Source: Silvania confinis | GTDB taxonomy: Bacteria > Pseudomonadota > Gammaproteobacteria > Enterobacterales > Enterobacteriaceae | DNA: 64,000 bases | Assembly (NCBI RefSeq): GCF_025564085.1 | Contig: NZ_JAMGZJ010000077.1 | Span: 620,001-684,000 of the forward strand | Reading direction: 5' to 3' | Part shown: positions 22,475-33,384 of the stretch, one piece after another | How the letters are laid out: each line of letters opens with the position of its first letter | Position numbering within the stretch: position 1 is the stretch's first letter | Position numbers and translations under genes: made by a program | The notes under the pieces: model-generated | The model's database searches: none | Seen by the model: only the letters and a program-made list of their open reading frames with translations | Told to the model about the DNA's origin: nothing

Positions 22475-22498
22475 AAAAACCCCCGACAGGCGGGGGTT
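22475..22498 (-). terminator. Terminator of zipA
   Basis: On the minus strand, AACCCCCG-CCTGT-CGGGGGTT followed by a T-run, 27 nt after the zipA stop and 17 nt before the ligA start. ligA may depend on read-through or a promoter within this gap. Confidence 0.8.
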
Positions 22499-22525
22499 GT
22501 GTAGGAGTGAAACACACGCAGAGTA

Positions 22526-23485
22526 TTATGCGTTGGCTTCTTTAACTTCGCGGATGCGGTCCTGATATTCGCGCAATTTCTGCGGCGTCATCATACGACG
22601 CTGATCGTCGAGCACCATGCCACCGACTTCATCGGCGATATACTGGGCAGACTGCAGCATCAGCTTAAAGTTTTGCAGTTCATCACCGTACGACGGCACC
22701 TGCATAAAGATGGTAATGCCCGGGGTGGTAAAATCACCGGTCATCTCTGGATCGAACGTTCCCGGGTTCACCATATTGGCCAGGCTAAACAGTGAAGGGC
22801 CGCTGCCGTCCGGGCTGAGGTGGCGATGGAAGATATTCATATCACCAAACTTAAAGCCCGCCTGCTCGATACTGTTGATCAGCACTTCGCCATTAATGGC
22901 CGTGCCCTGATGGGCGGCAACGCTCATAACAATGACGGTCTCTTTGCGCTGCGGTTTTTCAACCACGGGGGCGGCCTCGACAACCGGCTCTGGCTCAACG
23001 ACAGGGGCAGGTGCGGGTTGCGGTGTCACAGGCTGCGGAGCCTGCTGTACAACCGGCTGAGGCTGAGGTTCAGGCTGAGCGGCATGCTGAGGTTGCGGCG
23101 CAGGCTGCTGGCGCACAGGCTCTTGCGGCTGCGGCTGGCGTACTGGCTCTTCCACAGGCTGCGTCGGCGCAGGACGTGGCTGCGCGGAGGCATACGGCGG
23201 CTGATACTGATGCTGTGGAGACTGGCGAGGCGCTTCTTGCTCCCCCTGGCCTGCACCGGGTGCCGTATTGTTGCGATGAACGCGAACTTCACCCACACCG
23301 TCATCTTCCGCTTCATCGATATTGTTATCGCTATCGTCTTCACGGGCCGACTTCATGCGCTTCAATGGCCGATCGCGAAACATAGAAGAGCGCTCTTTAC
23401 GGCTGGTCCAGAAACCATGTACCAGTAAAGCGATTATGGCGATCGCGCCAACAATGATTAATATCAGACGCAAATCCTGCATCAT
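22526..23485 (-). CDS. zipA: Cell division protein ZipA
   Basis: 319 aa (E. coli 328). Inner-membrane anchor of the FtsZ ring. I use the ATG of [17 protein letters not shown] at 23485; 17 earlier codons are open but unlike the family. Residues about 6-27 form the single membrane span, then a charged stretch (SRKERSSMF to EDDSDNN), a long Pro/Gln-rich linker (about 85-180), and a C-terminal FtsZ-binding domain ([11 protein letters not shown] to the C-terminus, with [11 protein letters not shown]). The linker is shorter and differently arranged than in K-12, as expected of such regions. It is divergent from cysZ. Confidence 0.97.
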   Translation of the reverse strand: MMQDLRLILIIVGAIAIIALLVHGFWTSRKERSSMFRDRPLKRMKSAREDDSDNNIDEAEDDGVGEVRVHRNNTAPGAGQGEQEAPRQSPQHQYQPPYASAQPRPAPTQPVEEPVRQPQPQEPVRQQPAPQPQHAAQPEPQPQPVVQQAPQPVTPQPAPAPVVEPEPVVEAAPVVEKPQRKETVIVMSVAAHQGTAINGEVLINSIEQAGFKFGDMNIFHRHLSPDGSGPSLFSLANMVNPGTFDPEMTGDFTTPGITIFMQVPSYGDELQNFKLMLQSAQYIADEVGGMVLDDQRRMMTPQKLREYQDRIREVKEANA

Positions 23486-23715
23486 TATATTCTCTGTTGT
23501 TCTAACACCTTGCCACCACGGCAAACATTTACTCACTAAGAGTATTTGCCGATTACCTCAAGTGCAAGTGCGTGCAGAGCATTCGCAGCATAAAGATGGA
23601 CGAAATCGTGCTTTTTGCTGTTTTTTCGAACATTTCTTAACTGGTCAAGGCGCTACAACTGGCTAATATAGGCGGGCAATTTCACTGGTTGTGATAAAAG
23701 GAGCTCCACCTGGTT

Positions 23716-24477
23716 ATGGTTTCATCAACTTCTTCCCCCCCACGCAGCGGCGTCTGGTACTTTTCACAGGGCTGGAAACTGGTTTCACTGCCAGGCATCC
23801 GACGCTTTGTCATTTTGCCCTTGCTGATCAACGTTCTGCTGATGGGCGGCGCGTTCTTGTGGCTCTTCACTCAACTGGACAGCTGGATCCCGGCCATCAT
23901 GAGCCACGTTCCAGACTGGCTGCAGTGGTTGAGCTACTTACTGTGGCCGCTGCTGGTGCTCTCGGTTCTGCTGGTGTTTGGCTATCTCTTCTCGACAATT
24001 GCCAACGTGATTGCCGCCCCTTTTAACGGCCTGCTGGCCGAACAGCTTGAGGCGCGACTCACCGGTGCCACCCCACCCGACACGGGCGTGCTGGGGATCA
24101 TGAAGGATGTTCCGCGGATCATGAAGCGGGAATGGCAAAAGCTCGCCTGGTATCTGCCGCGCGCGCTGGTACTGTTTATCCTCTATTTCATTCCGGGCAT
24201 CGGGCAGACCGTTGCCCCAGTGGTATGGTTCCTGTTCAGTGCGTGGATGCTGGCGATCCAGTATTGCGATTACCCGTTTGATAATCACAAGGTGCCGTTT
24301 AAAGAGATGCGCATGGCCCTGCGCAGCCGCAAAATGACCAATATGCAGTTTGGTGCCCTGACCAGCCTGTTTACGCTGATCCCGGTCCTGAATCTGTTCA
24401 TCATGCCGGTTGCAGTTTGCGGTGCGACGGCAATGTGGGTCGACTGTTATCGTGATAAACATGCGTTATGGCGATAA
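23716..24477 (+). CDS. cysZ: Sulfate transporter CysZ
   Basis: 253 aa as in E. coli. Inner-membrane sulfate uptake protein feeding cysteine synthesis; several long hydrophobic segments, with [22 protein letters not shown] and the Tyr/Asp-rich [15 protein letters not shown] as family blocks. The ribosome site AAAGGAG is 12 nt from the ATG at 23716, rather far, yet the N-terminus [16 protein letters not shown] aligns with the K-12 protein. An ERIC element begins directly after its stop, before cysK. Confidence 0.95.
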   Translation: MVSSTSSPPRSGVWYFSQGWKLVSLPGIRRFVILPLLINVLLMGGAFLWLFTQLDSWIPAIMSHVPDWLQWLSYLLWPLLVLSVLLVFGYLFSTIANVIAAPFNGLLAEQLEARLTGATPPDTGVLGIMKDVPRIMKREWQKLAWYLPRALVLFILYFIPGIGQTVAPVVWFLFSAWMLAIQYCDYPFDNHKVPFKEMRMALRSRKMTNMQFGALTSLFTLIPVLNLFIMPVAVCGATAMWVDCYRDKHALWR

Positions 24478-24478
24478 A

Positions 24479-24604
24479 TTACTCTAAATCATTCGCGTCG
24501 CAGGAAGGCGGCAAGTGAGCGAATCCCCGCGAGCTTACATAAGTCAGTGACCGGGGTGAAAGAACTCAGCCAACGCGCCTGCGGCGTGAAGGATGACGGG
24601 TAGG
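24479..24604. repeat. ERIC (IRU) element
   Basis: About 126 nt with the ERIC core: GCGAATCCCCGCGAGCTTAC, ATAAGTCAGTGACCGGGGTG, CAGCCAACGCGCCTGCGGC and GATGACGGGTA. It begins two nt after the cysZ stop, so a cysZ transcript would carry the hairpin at its 3' end. Confidence 0.85.
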
Positions 24605-24639
24605 CTTATGCCACCCTTTATTCCATACGGATCCCCATT

Positions 24640-24741
24640 ATTTCTTTGCAGTATATAGATATGCGAATTCCTTTCTTCCCCATCTCCCTTTGGAAGGTAT
24701 GCTGATGCGGTATCCCAATTTCAAACAGTTAAGGACAGGCC
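24640..24741 (+). promoter_or_regulatory. Probable cysK promoter and leader
   Basis: AT-rich stretch with GTATATAGATATGCGAATTC and a leader containing CTTTGGAAGGTATGCTG, similar to the K-12 cysK upstream as I remember it. CysB activation is expected from known cys regulon biology; I cannot place the CysB half-sites exactly. Confidence 0.4.
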
Positions 24742-25713
24742 ATGAGTAAGATTTTTGAAGACAACTCGCTGACTATCGGTCACACGCCCCTGGTTCGACT
24801 GAACCGTATCGGTAATGGACGCATTCTGGCGAAGGTAGAATCTCGTAACCCAAGCTTCAGTGTAAAATGCCGTATCGGTGCCAATATGATTTGGGATGCG
24901 GAGAAACGCGGCGTACTGAAACCAGGCGTTGAACTGGTTGAGCCAACCAGCGGTAACACCGGCATTGCATTGGCCTACGTGGCGGCAGCGCGCGGCTACA
25001 AGCTGACGCTGACCATGCCAGAAACCATGAGCATTGAGCGCCGCAAGCTGCTTAAAGCGCTGGGCGCAAACCTGGTGCTGACCGAAGGTGCCAAAGGCAT
25101 GAAAGGCGCAATCCAGAAGGCAGAAGAAATTGTTGCCGGCGATCCGGCTAAATATCTGCTGCTGCAGCAGTTCAGCAACCCGGCTAACCCGGAAATCCAC
25201 GAAAAAACCACCGGCCCGGAAATCTGGGAAGATACCGACGGTCAGGTTGATGTGTTTATTTCAGGCGTGGGCACCGGCGGTACGCTGACCGGCGTCAGCC
25301 GCTACATTAAAGGCACAAAAGGCAAAAAGGATCTGATTACCGTTGCCGTTGAGCCAACCGATTCCCCGGTTATCGCTCAGGCGCTGGCAGGTGAAGAGCT
25401 GAAACCGGGCCCGCATAAGATTCAGGGTATCGGCGCAGGCTTTATTCCAGGTAACCTGGATCTGAAACTGATTGATAAAGTGGTCGCTATCACTAACGAC
25501 GAGGCAATCTCTACTGCACGCCGTCTGATGGAAGAAGAAGGTATTCTGGCAGGCATCTCTTCGGGTGCGGCGGTTGCTGCGGCACTTCAGCTACTTGAAG
25601 ATGAAACCTTTACCAACAAGAATATTGTGGTTATCCTTCCGTCCTCGGGTGAGCGTTATTTAAGCACCGCGTTGTTTGCCGATCTCTTCACAGAGAAAGA
25701 ATTGCAACAGTAG
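24742..25713 (+). CDS. cysK: Cysteine synthase A (O-acetylserine sulfhydrylase A)
   Basis: 323 aa as in E. coli. PLP enzyme making cysteine from O-acetylserine and sulfide; also forms the cysteine synthase complex with CysE. The PLP lysine is K42 in NPSFSVKCR; the substrate loop is [10 protein letters not shown], the phosphate-binding loop is GTGGTLTG, and ISSGAAV is near the C-terminus. AAGGACAGGCC precedes the ATG. It stands alone, with its own promoter region and terminator. Confidence 0.98.
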   Translation: MSKIFEDNSLTIGHTPLVRLNRIGNGRILAKVESRNPSFSVKCRIGANMIWDAEKRGVLKPGVELVEPTSGNTGIALAYVAAARGYKLTLTMPETMSIERRKLLKALGANLVLTEGAKGMKGAIQKAEEIVAGDPAKYLLLQQFSNPANPEIHEKTTGPEIWEDTDGQVDVFISGVGTGGTLTGVSRYIKGTKGKKDLITVAVEPTDSPVIAQALAGEELKPGPHKIQGIGAGFIPGNLDLKLIDKVVAITNDEAISTARRLMEEEGILAGISSGAAVAAALQLLEDETFTNKNIVVILPSSGERYLSTALFADLFTEKELQQ

Positions 25714-25735
25714 TGCCAAAATGTAAATAGCGCGT

Positions 25736-25764
25736 AAAAAAGCACCCTTCAGGGTGCTTTTTTG
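25736..25764 (+). terminator. Terminator after cysK
   Basis: AAAAAAGCACCC-TTC-AGGGTGCTTTTTT, 22 nt after the cysK stop. Confidence 0.9.
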
Positions 25765-26093
25765 TGGCCTGCTTCAAAGTTTTACCTCGTCTGGCATTGC
25801 TTCACCCGGTTGGCTCTGGTATTTAAGCTGACAATTATTTTGATGCGCGAAATTAATCGGATCACGAAATCACGTGGCTGAATCGATTTTATGATTTGGT
25901 TCAAGTCTTGCTTTCGCGGCATAATGTTTAATGTCGAACGAAACGTCAGCAGCCTGACATGCCAGCATCGGAATGCGTTTGACACAAGCTGCGCTACGTA
26001 CCGTTAAGCCGGTGCTAACAATACAGGCTAAAGTCCAACCGCCAGGCTAGACTTTAGTTCCACAACACTAAACCAATAAGTTGGGGAAATACA
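25765..26093 (+). other. Leader and promoter region of ptsH-ptsI-crr (329 nt)
   Basis: No gene seen. The region closely resembles the multi-promoter pts upstream of K-12. It contains a Cra-like site overlapping a CRP-like site near 25877-25905, and an 8-bp inverted repeat (CTAAAGTC at 26028-26035, GACTTTAG at 26050-26057) at the position of the downstream promoter. A GGGGAAAT ribosome site precedes ptsH. Confidence 0.6.
25877..25925 (+). promoter_or_regulatory. Cra and CRP sites with upstream pts promoter
   Basis: GCTGAATCGATTTTAT (25877-25892) resembles a Cra site. TATGA-TTTGGT-TCAAG (25890-25905) resembles the K-12 pts P0 CRP site. CATAAT (25920-25925) is a candidate -10 at CRP-dependent spacing. 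Assignment rests on resemblance to K-12 and on known pts regulation. Confidence 0.5.
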
Positions 26094-26351
26094 ATGTTCC
26101 AGCAAGAAGTTACCATTACCGCTCCGAACGGTCTGCACACCCGCCCTGCTGCTCAGTTTGTTAAAGAAGCGAAAGGCTTCACTTCTGAGATCACTGTGAC
26201 TTCCAACGGCAAAAGCGCAAGCGCCAAAAGCCTGTTCAAACTGCAGACTCTGGGCCTGACTCAGGGTACCGTTGTTACTATCTCCGCAGAAGGCGAAGAC
26301 GAGCAGAAAGCAGTTGAGCATCTGGTTAAACTGATGGCTGAGCTCGAGTAA
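26094..26351 (+). CDS. ptsH: Phosphocarrier protein HPr
   Basis: 85 aa, the standard HPr length. Cytoplasmic phosphocarrier passing phosphate from enzyme I to sugar-specific EIIA domains. The phosphorylated His15 sits in NGLHTRPAA and the regulatory-site Ser46 region is [13 protein letters not shown]. First gene of ptsH-ptsI-crr; a 44-nt gap precedes ptsI. Confidence 0.99.
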
Positions 26352-26395
26352 GTATCCGGGTTCTTTTTAATATCAGTCACAAGTAAGGTAGGGTT

Positions 26396-28123
26396 ATGAT
26401 TTCAGGCATTTTAGCATCCCCGGGTATCGCTTTCGGCAAAGCATTACTGCTGAAGGAAGACGAGATCGTCATCGACCGGAAAAAGATTTCTGCCGACAAG
26501 GTTAGTCAGGAAATTGAGCGTTTTCTCAGTGGTCGTGCAAAAGCATCTGCGCAGCTGGAAACAATCAAGACTAAAGCCGGCGAAACTTTCGGTGAAGAAA
26601 AAGAAGCCATCTTCGAAGGCCACATCATGTTGCTCGAAGATGAGGAGCTGGAGCAGGAAATCATAGCCCTCATTAAAGATAAGAACATGACAGCCGACGC
26701 GGCTGCACATGAGATTATCGAAGGTCAGGCAACGGCTCTGGAAGAGCTGGACGATGAATACCTGAAAGAGCGTGCGGCTGACGTGCGTGACATCGGTAAG
26801 CGCCTGCTGCGCAACATCCTCGGCCTGGCTATCATCGACCTGAGCTCCATTCAGGACGAAGTTATCCTGGTTGCTGCTGACCTGACCCCATCAGAAACCG
26901 CACAGCTGAACCTGAACAAGGTGCTGGGTTTTATCACTGATGCAGGCGGCCGTACGTCCCACACCTCTATCATGGCGCGTTCTCTGGAACTGCCAGCCAT
27001 CGTGGGAACCGGTAGCGTCACCGCCCAGGTGAAAAACAACGACTATCTGATTCTGGATGCCGTAAACAATCTGGTTTACGTCAACCCAACCAACGAAGAA
27101 ATCGACAAGCTGCGTGCTGTTCAGGAGCAGGTTGCTTCGGAGAAAGCCGAACTGGCTAAACTGAAAGATCTGCCAGCGATTACGCTGGACGGCCATCAGG
27201 TTGAAGTCTGTGCCAACATCGGTACCGTTCGTGATGTCGACGGTGCTGAGCGCAACGGCGCAGAAGGTGTCGGCCTGTACCGTACCGAATTCCTGTTCAT
27301 GGACCGTGACGCCCTGCCAACCGAAGAAGAGCAGTTTGCGGCGTATAAAGCCGTTGCTCTGGCTTGCGGCTCCCAGGCGGTAATCGTGCGTACCATGGAT
27401 ATCGGTGGCGATAAAGAGCTGCCGTACATGAACTTCCCGAAAGAAGAGAACCCGTTCCTGGGCTGGCGTGCAGTGCGTATCGCTATGGATCGTAAAGAGA
27501 TCCTGCGTGACCAGGTCCGCGCTATTCTGCGTGCTTCCGCTTTCGGTAAATTGCGCATTATGTTCCCGATGATCATCTCTGTTGAAGAAGTGCGTGCACT
27601 GAAGAAAGAGATTGAAATCTACAAACAGGAACTGCGTGACGAAGGTAAAGAGTTTGATGAAACCATCGAAGTCGGCGTAATGGTAGAAACCCCTGCCGCG
27701 GCAACGATAGCCCGTCATTTAGCCAAAGAAGTCGATTTCTTTAGTATTGGTACCAACGACTTAACCCAGTACACCCTGGCAGTTGACCGTGGTAATGATA
27801 TGATTGCGCATCTCTACCAACCAATGTCCCCATCGGTGCTTACGCTGATCAAGCAAGTTATTGATGCTTCTCATGCTGAAGGCAAATGGACAGGCATGTG
27901 TGGTGAGCTTGCAGGCGATGAACGTGCTACACTTCTGTTGCTGGGTATGGGTCTGGACGAATTCTCTATGAGCGCCATTTCCATCCCGCGCATTAAGAAG
28001 ATTATCCGTAACACGAACTTCGAAGATGCGAAGGTGTTAGCAGAGCAGGCTCTTGCTCAACCGACAACGGACGAGTTAATGACGCTGGTTAACAAGTTCA
28101 TTGAAGAAAAAACAATCTGCTAA
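26396..28123 (+). CDS. ptsI: PTS enzyme I (phosphoenolpyruvate-protein phosphotransferase)
   Basis: 575 aa as in E. coli. Autophosphorylates from PEP and passes phosphate to HPr. The N-terminal HPr-binding and phospho-His domain carries [17 protein letters not shown] (active His about residue 189). The C-terminal PEP-binding barrel has [46 protein letters not shown] and the catalytic-Cys region [25 protein letters not shown] precedes the ATG. It is 40 nt before crr. Confidence 0.99.
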   Translation: MISGILASPGIAFGKALLLKEDEIVIDRKKISADKVSQEIERFLSGRAKASAQLETIKTKAGETFGEEKEAIFEGHIMLLEDEELEQEIIALIKDKNMTADAAAHEIIEGQATALEELDDEYLKERAADVRDIGKRLLRNILGLAIIDLSSIQDEVILVAADLTPSETAQLNLNKVLGFITDAGGRTSHTSIMARSLELPAIVGTGSVTAQVKNNDYLILDAVNNLVYVNPTNEEIDKLRAVQEQVASEKAELAKLKDLPAITLDGHQVEVCANIGTVRDVDGAERNGAEGVGLYRTEFLFMDRDALPTEEEQFAAYKAVALACGSQAVIVRTMDIGGDKELPYMNFPKEENPFLGWRAVRIAMDRKEILRDQVRAILRASAFGKLRIMFPMIISVEEVRALKKEIEIYKQELRDEGKEFDETIEVGVMVETPAAATIARHLAKEVDFFSIGTNDLTQYTLAVDRGNDMIAHLYQPMSPSVLTLIKQVIDASHAEGKWTGMCGELAGDERATLLLLGMGLDEFSMSAISIPRIKKIIRNTNFEDAKVLAEQALAQPTTDELMTLVNKFIEEKTIC

Positions 28124-28163
28124 TCCACGAGATGCGGCCCAAATTACTGCTTAGGAGAAGATC

Positions 28164-28673
28164 ATGGGTTTGTTCGATAAACTGAAATCTCTGGTTTCTG
28201 ATGATAAAAAAGACTCCGGAACTATTGAGATTATTGCTCCGCTTTCTGGCGAGATCGTCAACATTGAAGACGTGCCAGATGTAGTGTTTGCTGAGAAAAT
28301 CGTTGGTGATGGCATTGCTATCAAACCAACCGGTAACAAAATGGTTGCACCGGTTGACGGCACAATTGGTAAAATTTTTGAAACCAACCATGCATTCTCG
28401 ATCGAATCCGATAGCGGTATTGAGCTGTTCGTTCACTTCGGTATCGACACTGTCGAGCTGAAAGGCGAAGGCTTCAAGCGTATCGCTGAAGAAGGCCAGC
28501 GTGTTAAAGTTGGCGACCCGGTCATTGAATTCGATCTGCCACTGCTGGAAGAGAAAGCCAAGTCTACCCTGACGCCGGTTGTTATCTCCAACATGGACGA
28601 AATCAAAGAACTGATCAAACTGTCTGGCAGCGTTACTGTGGGTGAAACCCCGGTTATCCGCATCAAGAAGTAA
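28164..28673 (+). CDS. crr: PTS glucose-specific IIA component
   Basis: 169 aa as in E. coli. Cytoplasmic EIIA-Glc: takes phosphate from HPr for glucose import, stimulates adenylate cyclase when phosphorylated and excludes other inducers when not. With Met as 1, the zinc-site and active-site histidines are H76 (FETNHAFSI) and H91 ([14 protein letters not shown]). The N-terminal amphipathic segment [11 protein letters not shown] is kept. A strong TTAGGAGAAG ribosome site is present. Last gene of the pts operon. Confidence 0.99.
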   Translation: MGLFDKLKSLVSDDKKDSGTIEIIAPLSGEIVNIEDVPDVVFAEKIVGDGIAIKPTGNKMVAPVDGTIGKIFETNHAFSIESDSGIELFVHFGIDTVELKGEGFKRIAEEGQRVKVGDPVIEFDLPLLEEKAKSTLTPVVISNMDEIKELIKLSGSVTVGETPVIRIKK

Positions 28674-28687
28674 TTCTTGCCGCACAG

Positions 28688-28715
28688 AAAAATGGCGCCT
28701 TCGGGCGCCATTTTT
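28688..28715. terminator. Terminator of the pts operon, shared with pdxK
   Basis: AAAAATGGCGCC-TTCG-GGCGCCATTTTT, symmetrical with runs on both sides, between convergent crr and pdxK. Confidence 0.92.
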
Positions 28716-28720
28716 GTTGG

Positions 28721-29557
28721 TCAGGCCGGTAGCACCAGCTCGTCATAACCCTTCTGTTGGGTGTACTTCATCACCTGCGTCACCCGATCGCCCGCCCGCG
28801 CTATCGCCGCCACCACGTTTTCGCCCTGCACCAGCGCACTCGCCAACTCTGAACAGAACAGATCGCCCGTGCCTTTCAGATCCGTTTTGATACGCGGATG
28901 CGCGCTTACCGTTACGTTGTCATGGGACACCAGCACCACGTGGATGCTGTCCGCATCGCCTTCAACCGGGGCGCTGGTTATCGCCACCCATTGCAGCGTA
29001 TCAGAAAGCAGTCCTTTTGCCGCCGCCACCGCACGGGTGATGTCACGGCACGACTGACCGCTTAACACTTCCAGCTCAAACACATTTGGGGTAATGCCCT
29101 GCGCCAGCGGCAGCAGGTGCTGACGATAGGCGTCAGGGATTTCGGGCTTCACGTAGATGCCGCTGTCGGTATCGCCAATCACCGGGTCGATCAACACCAC
29201 CAGATCAGGATGCTGTTGCTTGATGGCCGTTAGCCACTGGGCGAGGATCGCAATCTGACTGGCGCTGCCCATATATCCGGTAGTGACCACTTTCAGCTCG
29301 CGCAGCACATCGCGCTCTTCCAGCGCTCTCAGGTAGCCACTGAACCACTCGTCGGGGATCACGCCGCCATAGAAAGTGTCATAGTGCGGAGTATTACTGA
29401 ACAGCACCGTCGGTACCGCCGTCACGGTGAGTTGATGCTGACGAATATTGGGCACCGCGATGCTGTTACCGACGCTGCCGTACACCACCTGCGATTGCAC
29501 AGCCACAATGTCGGTCTGCTGCGCCCGGGTCTTGTCCCGGAATAAGATCATGTCCAT
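28721..29557 (-). CDS. pdxK: Pyridoxal/pyridoxine/pyridoxamine kinase
   Basis: 278 aa (E. coli 283). Ribokinase-like salvage kinase making pyridoxal 5'-phosphate. Marks: [21 protein letters not shown], the [12 protein letters not shown] loop, [13 protein letters not shown] and the catalytic [10 protein letters not shown] near the C-terminus. The stretch after ITSAP is shorter than in K-12. The gene starts five nt after the cysM stop, implying translational coupling; K-12 has yfeK and yfeS in between. The start may be 29557 or the ATG two codons later; AGGAATTT lies upstream. Confidence 0.95.
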   Translation of the reverse strand: MDMILFRDKTRAQQTDIVAVQSQVVYGSVGNSIAVPNIRQHQLTVTAVPTVLFSNTPHYDTFYGGVIPDEWFSGYLRALEERDVLRELKVVTTGYMGSASQIAILAQWLTAIKQQHPDLVVLIDPVIGDTDSGIYVKPEIPDAYRQHLLPLAQGITPNVFELEVLSGQSCRDITRAVAAAKGLLSDTLQWVAITSAPVEGDADSIHVVLVSHDNVTVSAHPRIKTDLKGTGDLFCSELASALVQGENVVAAIARAGDRVTQVMKYTQQKGYDELVLPA

Positions 29558-29562
29558 GTCGT

Positions 29563-30477
29563 TTAAATTCCTGCGCCCTGCGCATAGCTCTCTTCACCAA
29601 ACACACCGGTAGAAAGATAGCGATCGCCGCGATCGCAAATAATCGCCACTATCACTGCACCCGGCGCTGTCGCGGCAAGCCGCAGCGCACCGGCTACCGC
29701 ACCGCCGGAGCTGACGCCGCAGAAGATTCCTTCTCGCACCGCCAGTTCGCGCATGGTATTTTCTGCCTCGCGCTGATGAATATCCAGCACCTGATCGACC
29801 AGCGAGGCATTGAAAATCCCGGGCATGTATTCCGCTGGCCAGCGGCGAATGCCCGGAATGCTGCTGCCCTCTTCCGGCTGCAGGCCGACGATGCTCACCG
29901 CTTTATCCTGCTCGCGCAGAAAACGGGAGACCCCGGTGATGGTGCCGGTGGTGCCCATACTGGAGACAAAATGGGTGATCCTGCCTGCGGTCTGCTGCCA
30001 GATTTCCGGGCCGGTGGTGGTGTAATGGGCAAGCGGGTTATCGGGGTTGTTGAACTGATCCAGCAGCTTACCCTCGCCGCGCTCAGACATCGATAGCGCT
30101 ATATCACGCGCCCCTTCCATACCGCCCTGCTCTGGCGTCACCAGAATCAGCTCGGCCCCGTAGGCCAGCATTGCAGCGCGGCGCTCCTGGCTCATGTTGC
30201 TCGGCATCAGCAGCTTCATACGATAGCCTTTCAGCGCGGCAATCATCGCCAGCGCAATGCCGGTGTTACCGCTGGTTGCTTCGATCAGCACGTCGCCGGG
30301 CTTAATGTCACCGCGTTTTTCTGCCTGCACAATCATCGACAGCGCGGCACGGTCTTTGACCGAACCCGCCGGATTATTGCCTTCCAGTTTGACCCAGATT
30401 TCGCTGCCGTTGTCCGGCCCCATGCGTTGTAATTTGATGAGTGGGGTATTGCCGATAGTGTTTTCTAATGTGTTCAT
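29563..30477 (-). CDS. cysM: Cysteine synthase B (O-acetylserine sulfhydrylase B)
   Basis: 304 aa (E. coli 303). PLP enzyme using sulfide, or thiosulfate to form S-sulfocysteine. The PLP lysine is K41 in [11 protein letters not shown]; other marks are [22 protein letters not shown] and [10 protein letters not shown]. The start at 30477 ([12 protein letters not shown]) matches the family; 29 upstream open codons are translated REP sequence. It lies downstream of the cysPUWA transport genes on the same strand, separated from cysA by a REP pair. Confidence 0.97.
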   Translation of the reverse strand: MNTLENTIGNTPLIKLQRMGPDNGSEIWVKLEGNNPAGSVKDRAALSMIVQAEKRGDIKPGDVLIEATSGNTGIALAMIAALKGYRMKLLMPSNMSQERRAAMLAYGAELILVTPEQGGMEGARDIALSMSERGEGKLLDQFNNPDNPLAHYTTTGPEIWQQTAGRITHFVSSMGTTGTITGVSRFLREQDKAVSIVGLQPEEGSSIPGIRRWPAEYMPGIFNASLVDQVLDIHQREAENTMRELAVREGIFCGVSSGGAVAGALRLAATAPGAVIVAIICDRGDRYLSTGVFGEESYAQGAGI

Positions 30478-30496
30478 GATCGCTGTCCAATAAAAA

Positions 30497-30569
30497 GCCC
30501 GGTGGCGCTTACGCTCACCGGGCCTACAGGGATCATATTGTAGGCCGGGTAAGCGCAGCGCCACCCGGC
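30497..30569. repeat. BIME: two inverted REP units between cysA and cysM
   Basis: GCCCGGTGGCGCTTACGCTC...GGCCTAC (30497-30527) and the inverted GTAGGCCGGGTAAGCGCAGC...CCCGGC (30540-30569). This type of paired REP can protect the upstream cysPUWA mRNA from 3' decay. Confidence 0.9.
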
Positions 30570-30591
30570 AAAACTACGTGGAATTAACCTA

Positions 30592-31686
30592 TCAGGCTGA
30601 CTCCGCCAGAGCAAGAACCCCAGGCGTTTCGATACGATCCTTGTCATGATAAATGCGGGCGTGCTGCAGGCCGACAAACAGGCGCTCGCCGCGGTGCGGT
30701 GGCTCGTCGTCGCGCATCACCACGGTCAGCGGTTCGTTATACCAGCCCAGCGGCTGGACCACCAGATGGGTGTAATGCCCTTTCGGGCTGGCTTCCAGCA
30801 CCTGTACCGGCAGCGGCGAGTCGAGGCTGGTGCGGCGGCTGACGTCCACTTCCCACGGACGCAGGAACAGATCGACCGGCCCCTGATACGCCGGAGTGTA
30901 GCCCAGCGGCCAGCGGTGGGCGCCTACGTGGAACTGACCGCCGCGAATGTTGCCATGCAGACGGTTCACTTCCCCCATAAATTCGAGCACAAAGCGAGTG
31001 GCCGGTTCACGCCAGAGTTGTTCTGGCTCATCCACCTGCTCAATGTTCCCCTGGCTCATCACCACCACCCTGTCGGCCACTTCCATCGCCTCTTCCTGAT
31101 CGTGGGTAACGAACACGCTGGTGAACTTCAGCTCTTCGTGCAATTGACGCAGCCAGCGACGCAGCTCTTTACGCACCTGTGCATCCAGCGCGCCAAAAGG
31201 TTCATCCAGCAGCAGGATCTGCGGCTCTACCGCCAGCGCGCGCGCCAGCGCCACGCGCTGTTTCTGCCCGCCGGAAAGTTGCGCCGGGAAACGGTCGGCC
31301 AAGTGTGCCAGCTGCACCATCTCCAGCAATTTGGTCACTTTCGCTTTGATCGCGGCAGTATTCGGGCGCTCGCGTCGCGGCAGCACCGTCAGGCCAAAGG
31401 CGATGTTGTCGAACACCGTCATATGGCGGAACAGAGCGTAATGCTGGAACACAAAGCCCACTTTGCGATCGCGCGCGTGCAGGCGGCTGACGTCAGTGCC
31501 GTGGAAGCGAATGTGCCCGCTGGTCTGATGCTCCAGACCGGCGATAATACGCAGCAGCGTGGTTTTACCGGAGCCAGAAGGCCCAAGCAGTGCCACCATT
31601 TGTCCGGAGGGGATATCCAGCGAGATATCATTCAGCACCTGGGTGCGACCAAAGGACTTCTTAATATTGGCAATCTCAATGCTCAT
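30592..31686 (-). CDS. cysA: Sulfate/thiosulfate ABC importer ATPase
   Basis: 364 aa (E. coli 365). Cytoplasmic ATPase of the CysPUWA importer. Walker [14 protein letters not shown]-loop FVFQHYALF, signature [15 protein letters not shown], Walker [14 protein letters not shown] and H-loop [11 protein letters not shown]; the C-terminal regulatory TOBE-like region starts near residue 240. It overlaps the cysW end by 11 nt. CysB-dependent expression with the operon is expected. Confidence 0.98.
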   Translation of the reverse strand: MSIEIANIKKSFGRTQVLNDISLDIPSGQMVALLGPSGSGKTTLLRIIAGLEHQTSGHIRFHGTDVSRLHARDRKVGFVFQHYALFRHMTVFDNIAFGLTVLPRRERPNTAAIKAKVTKLLEMVQLAHLADRFPAQLSGGQKQRVALARALAVEPQILLLDEPFGALDAQVRKELRRWLRQLHEELKFTSVFVTHDQEEAMEVADRVVVMSQGNIEQVDEPEQLWREPATRFVLEFMGEVNRLHGNIRGGQFHVGAHRWPLGYTPAYQGPVDLFLRPWEVDVSRRTSLDSPLPVQVLEASPKGHYTHLVVQPLGWYNEPLTVVMRDDEPPHRGERLFVGLQHARIYHDKDRIETPGVLALAESA

Positions 31687-32551
31687 GATTTCCCTCCTGA
31701 TGCTGACGCTTTTCCTGATTCTCTAAACGCCACTGCACCACACTCTTTAAAAACAGGGTCAAAATTGCCATCAGCGTCAACAGCGCTGCGGCGGTAAAGG
31801 AGCCGACGGTATTGTAGTCCTGCTCCAGTAATTCAATCTGCAACGGCAGCGACAGCGTTTCGCCACGGATCGAGCCGGATACCACCGACACCGCGCCAAA
31901 CTCGCCAATCGCGCGGGCGTTAGTCAGCACCACGCCATACAGCAGCGCCCAGCGAATGTTCGGCAGCGTCACGCGGCGGAACATCTGCCAGCCCGACGCG
32001 CCCAGCAATACGGCGGCTTCGTCTTCATGGCTGCCCTGACTCAGCATCACCGGTACCAGCTCACGCACCACAAACGGACAGGTGACGAAAATGGTCACCA
32101 GCACCATGCCTGGCCAGGCAAACATGATCTGCAGGTTATGTTCATCCAGCCAGTCGCCCAGCGGGCCGTTGGAGCCGTAGAAAAGCAGATACACCAGACC
32201 GGCCACCACCGGCGACACCGCAAATGGAATGTCCAGCAGGGTCAACAGCAGCTGGCGACCCGGGAAGTTAAAGCGCGTCACCAGCCAGGCCAGCAGCGTG
32301 CCAAACACCAGGTTTACCGGCACGGTAATCAGCGCAATCATAACCGTCAGCCAGATGGCATGCAGCATATCCGGGTCGGCCAGGTTTTGCAGCGCAGGCA
32401 TAATACCTTTGCTGAAGGCCTGCACGAAGATATACACCATCGGCACGATCAGAATAAAGATCGAGACCAGCACGCCGGTACCAATCAGGAACCATTTACC
32501 CCAGTTAACGCGGGGGGCGTCGTAGCGTTTCAACTGAGTAACTTCCGCCAT
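31676..32551 (-). CDS. cysW: Sulfate/thiosulfate ABC importer permease CysW
   Basis: 291 aa (E. coli 291). Inner-membrane permease with about six spans. The ABC-permease EAA loop is visible as [21 protein letters not shown]. Overlaps cysU by one base (TAATG) and cysA by 11 nt, so translation is coupled. Forms the channel with CysU. Confidence 0.97.
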   Translation of the reverse strand: MAEVTQLKRYDAPRVNWGKWFLIGTGVLVSIFILIVPMVYIFVQAFSKGIMPALQNLADPDMLHAIWLTVMIALITVPVNLVFGTLLAWLVTRFNFPGRQLLLTLLDIPFAVSPVVAGLVYLLFYGSNGPLGDWLDEHNLQIMFAWPGMVLVTIFVTCPFVVRELVPVMLSQGSHEDEAAVLLGASGWQMFRRVTLPNIRWALLYGVVLTNARAIGEFGAVSVVSGSIRGETLSLPLQIELLEQDYNTVGSFTAAALLTLMAILTLFLKSVVQWRLENQEKRQHQEGNHEH

Positions 32552-33384
32552 TAGTGACCTACCACGCGTCGACCAAAGCGACTTTGCAGAGTGTTAATCG
32601 AGAACAGCAGCAGCAGCGAGGCGGCCAGGATTACCGAAGCAATCGCGCTGGCGGCCGGATAATCAAACTCCTGCAGGCGGACAAAAATCATCAGCGAGGT
32701 GACTTCGGTTTTCCACGCGATGTTGCCGGCGATAAAAATCACCGCGCCAAATTCACCGAGGCTGCGGGTAAACGACAGCGCAATCCCGGCCAGCAGCGCC
32801 GGAGACAGCTCAGGCAGCACCACTTTGCGAAAGCTCTGCAAGCGGGTCGCGCCCAGCGTTTCTGCCGCTTCTTCGTATTCCGGGCCTAACTCTTCCAGCA
32901 CCGGCTGCACGGTACGCACCACAAACGGGATACTGGTAAAGGCCATCGCCACCGCAATGCCCAGCCAGGTGTAGGTCACTTTGATGTCGAACTGCGCCAG
33001 CCACTCACCGTAAAAACCGTTCACCGAGAACAGCGAAGCCAACGTTAAGCCCGCCACCGCCGTTGGCAGGGCGAAAGGTAAATCGATCAGCGCATCCAGC
33101 AGCGTGCGGCCCGGAAAACGATAGCGGGTTAAGATCCACGCCATCAGCAGGCCAAACACGCCGTTGAAGATCGAGGCAACAAACGCCGACAGCAGCGTCA
33201 CTTTATACGCCGCCACCACCTGCGGATTACTGATCACTTCCCAGTACTGGGACCAGCTCATCTCAGAGAGCTGAACCACCAGCGCACTGAGCGGTAACAA
33301 TAAAATCAGACAGACGAACAGCAGGCTGGTCCCGAGACTTAAGGTAAAGCCCGGCAGCACACGTCTGGAGGACACTGCAAACAT
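32551..33384 (-). CDS. cysU: Sulfate/thiosulfate ABC importer permease CysU (CysT)
   Basis: 277 aa as in E. coli. Inner-membrane permease; the EAA loop is EEAAETLGATRLQSFRKVVLP. About six spans, with the conserved FTRSLGEFGAVIFIAGN segment near the C-terminal spans. Overlaps both cysP and cysW by one base. Partners with CysW, CysA and the binding protein CysP. Confidence 0.97.
   Translation of the reverse strand: MFAVSSRRVLPGFTLSLGTSLLFVCLILLLPLSALVVQLSEMSWSQYWEVISNPQVVAAYKVTLLSAFVASIFNGVFGLLMAWILTRYRFPGRTLLDALIDLPFALPTAVAGLTLASLFSVNGFYGEWLAQFDIKVTYTWLGIAVAMAFTSIPFVVRTVQPVLEELGPEYEEAAETLGATRLQSFRKVVLPELSPALLAGIALSFTRSLGEFGAVIFIAGNIAWKTEVTSLMIFVRLQEFDYPAASAIASVILAASLLLLFSINTLQSRFGRRVVGH

Noticed and set aside
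30646-31797. 383-codon frame antisense to cysA
   Set aside because: Mirror of the ABC ATPase codons; low-complexity His/Gln-rich translation.
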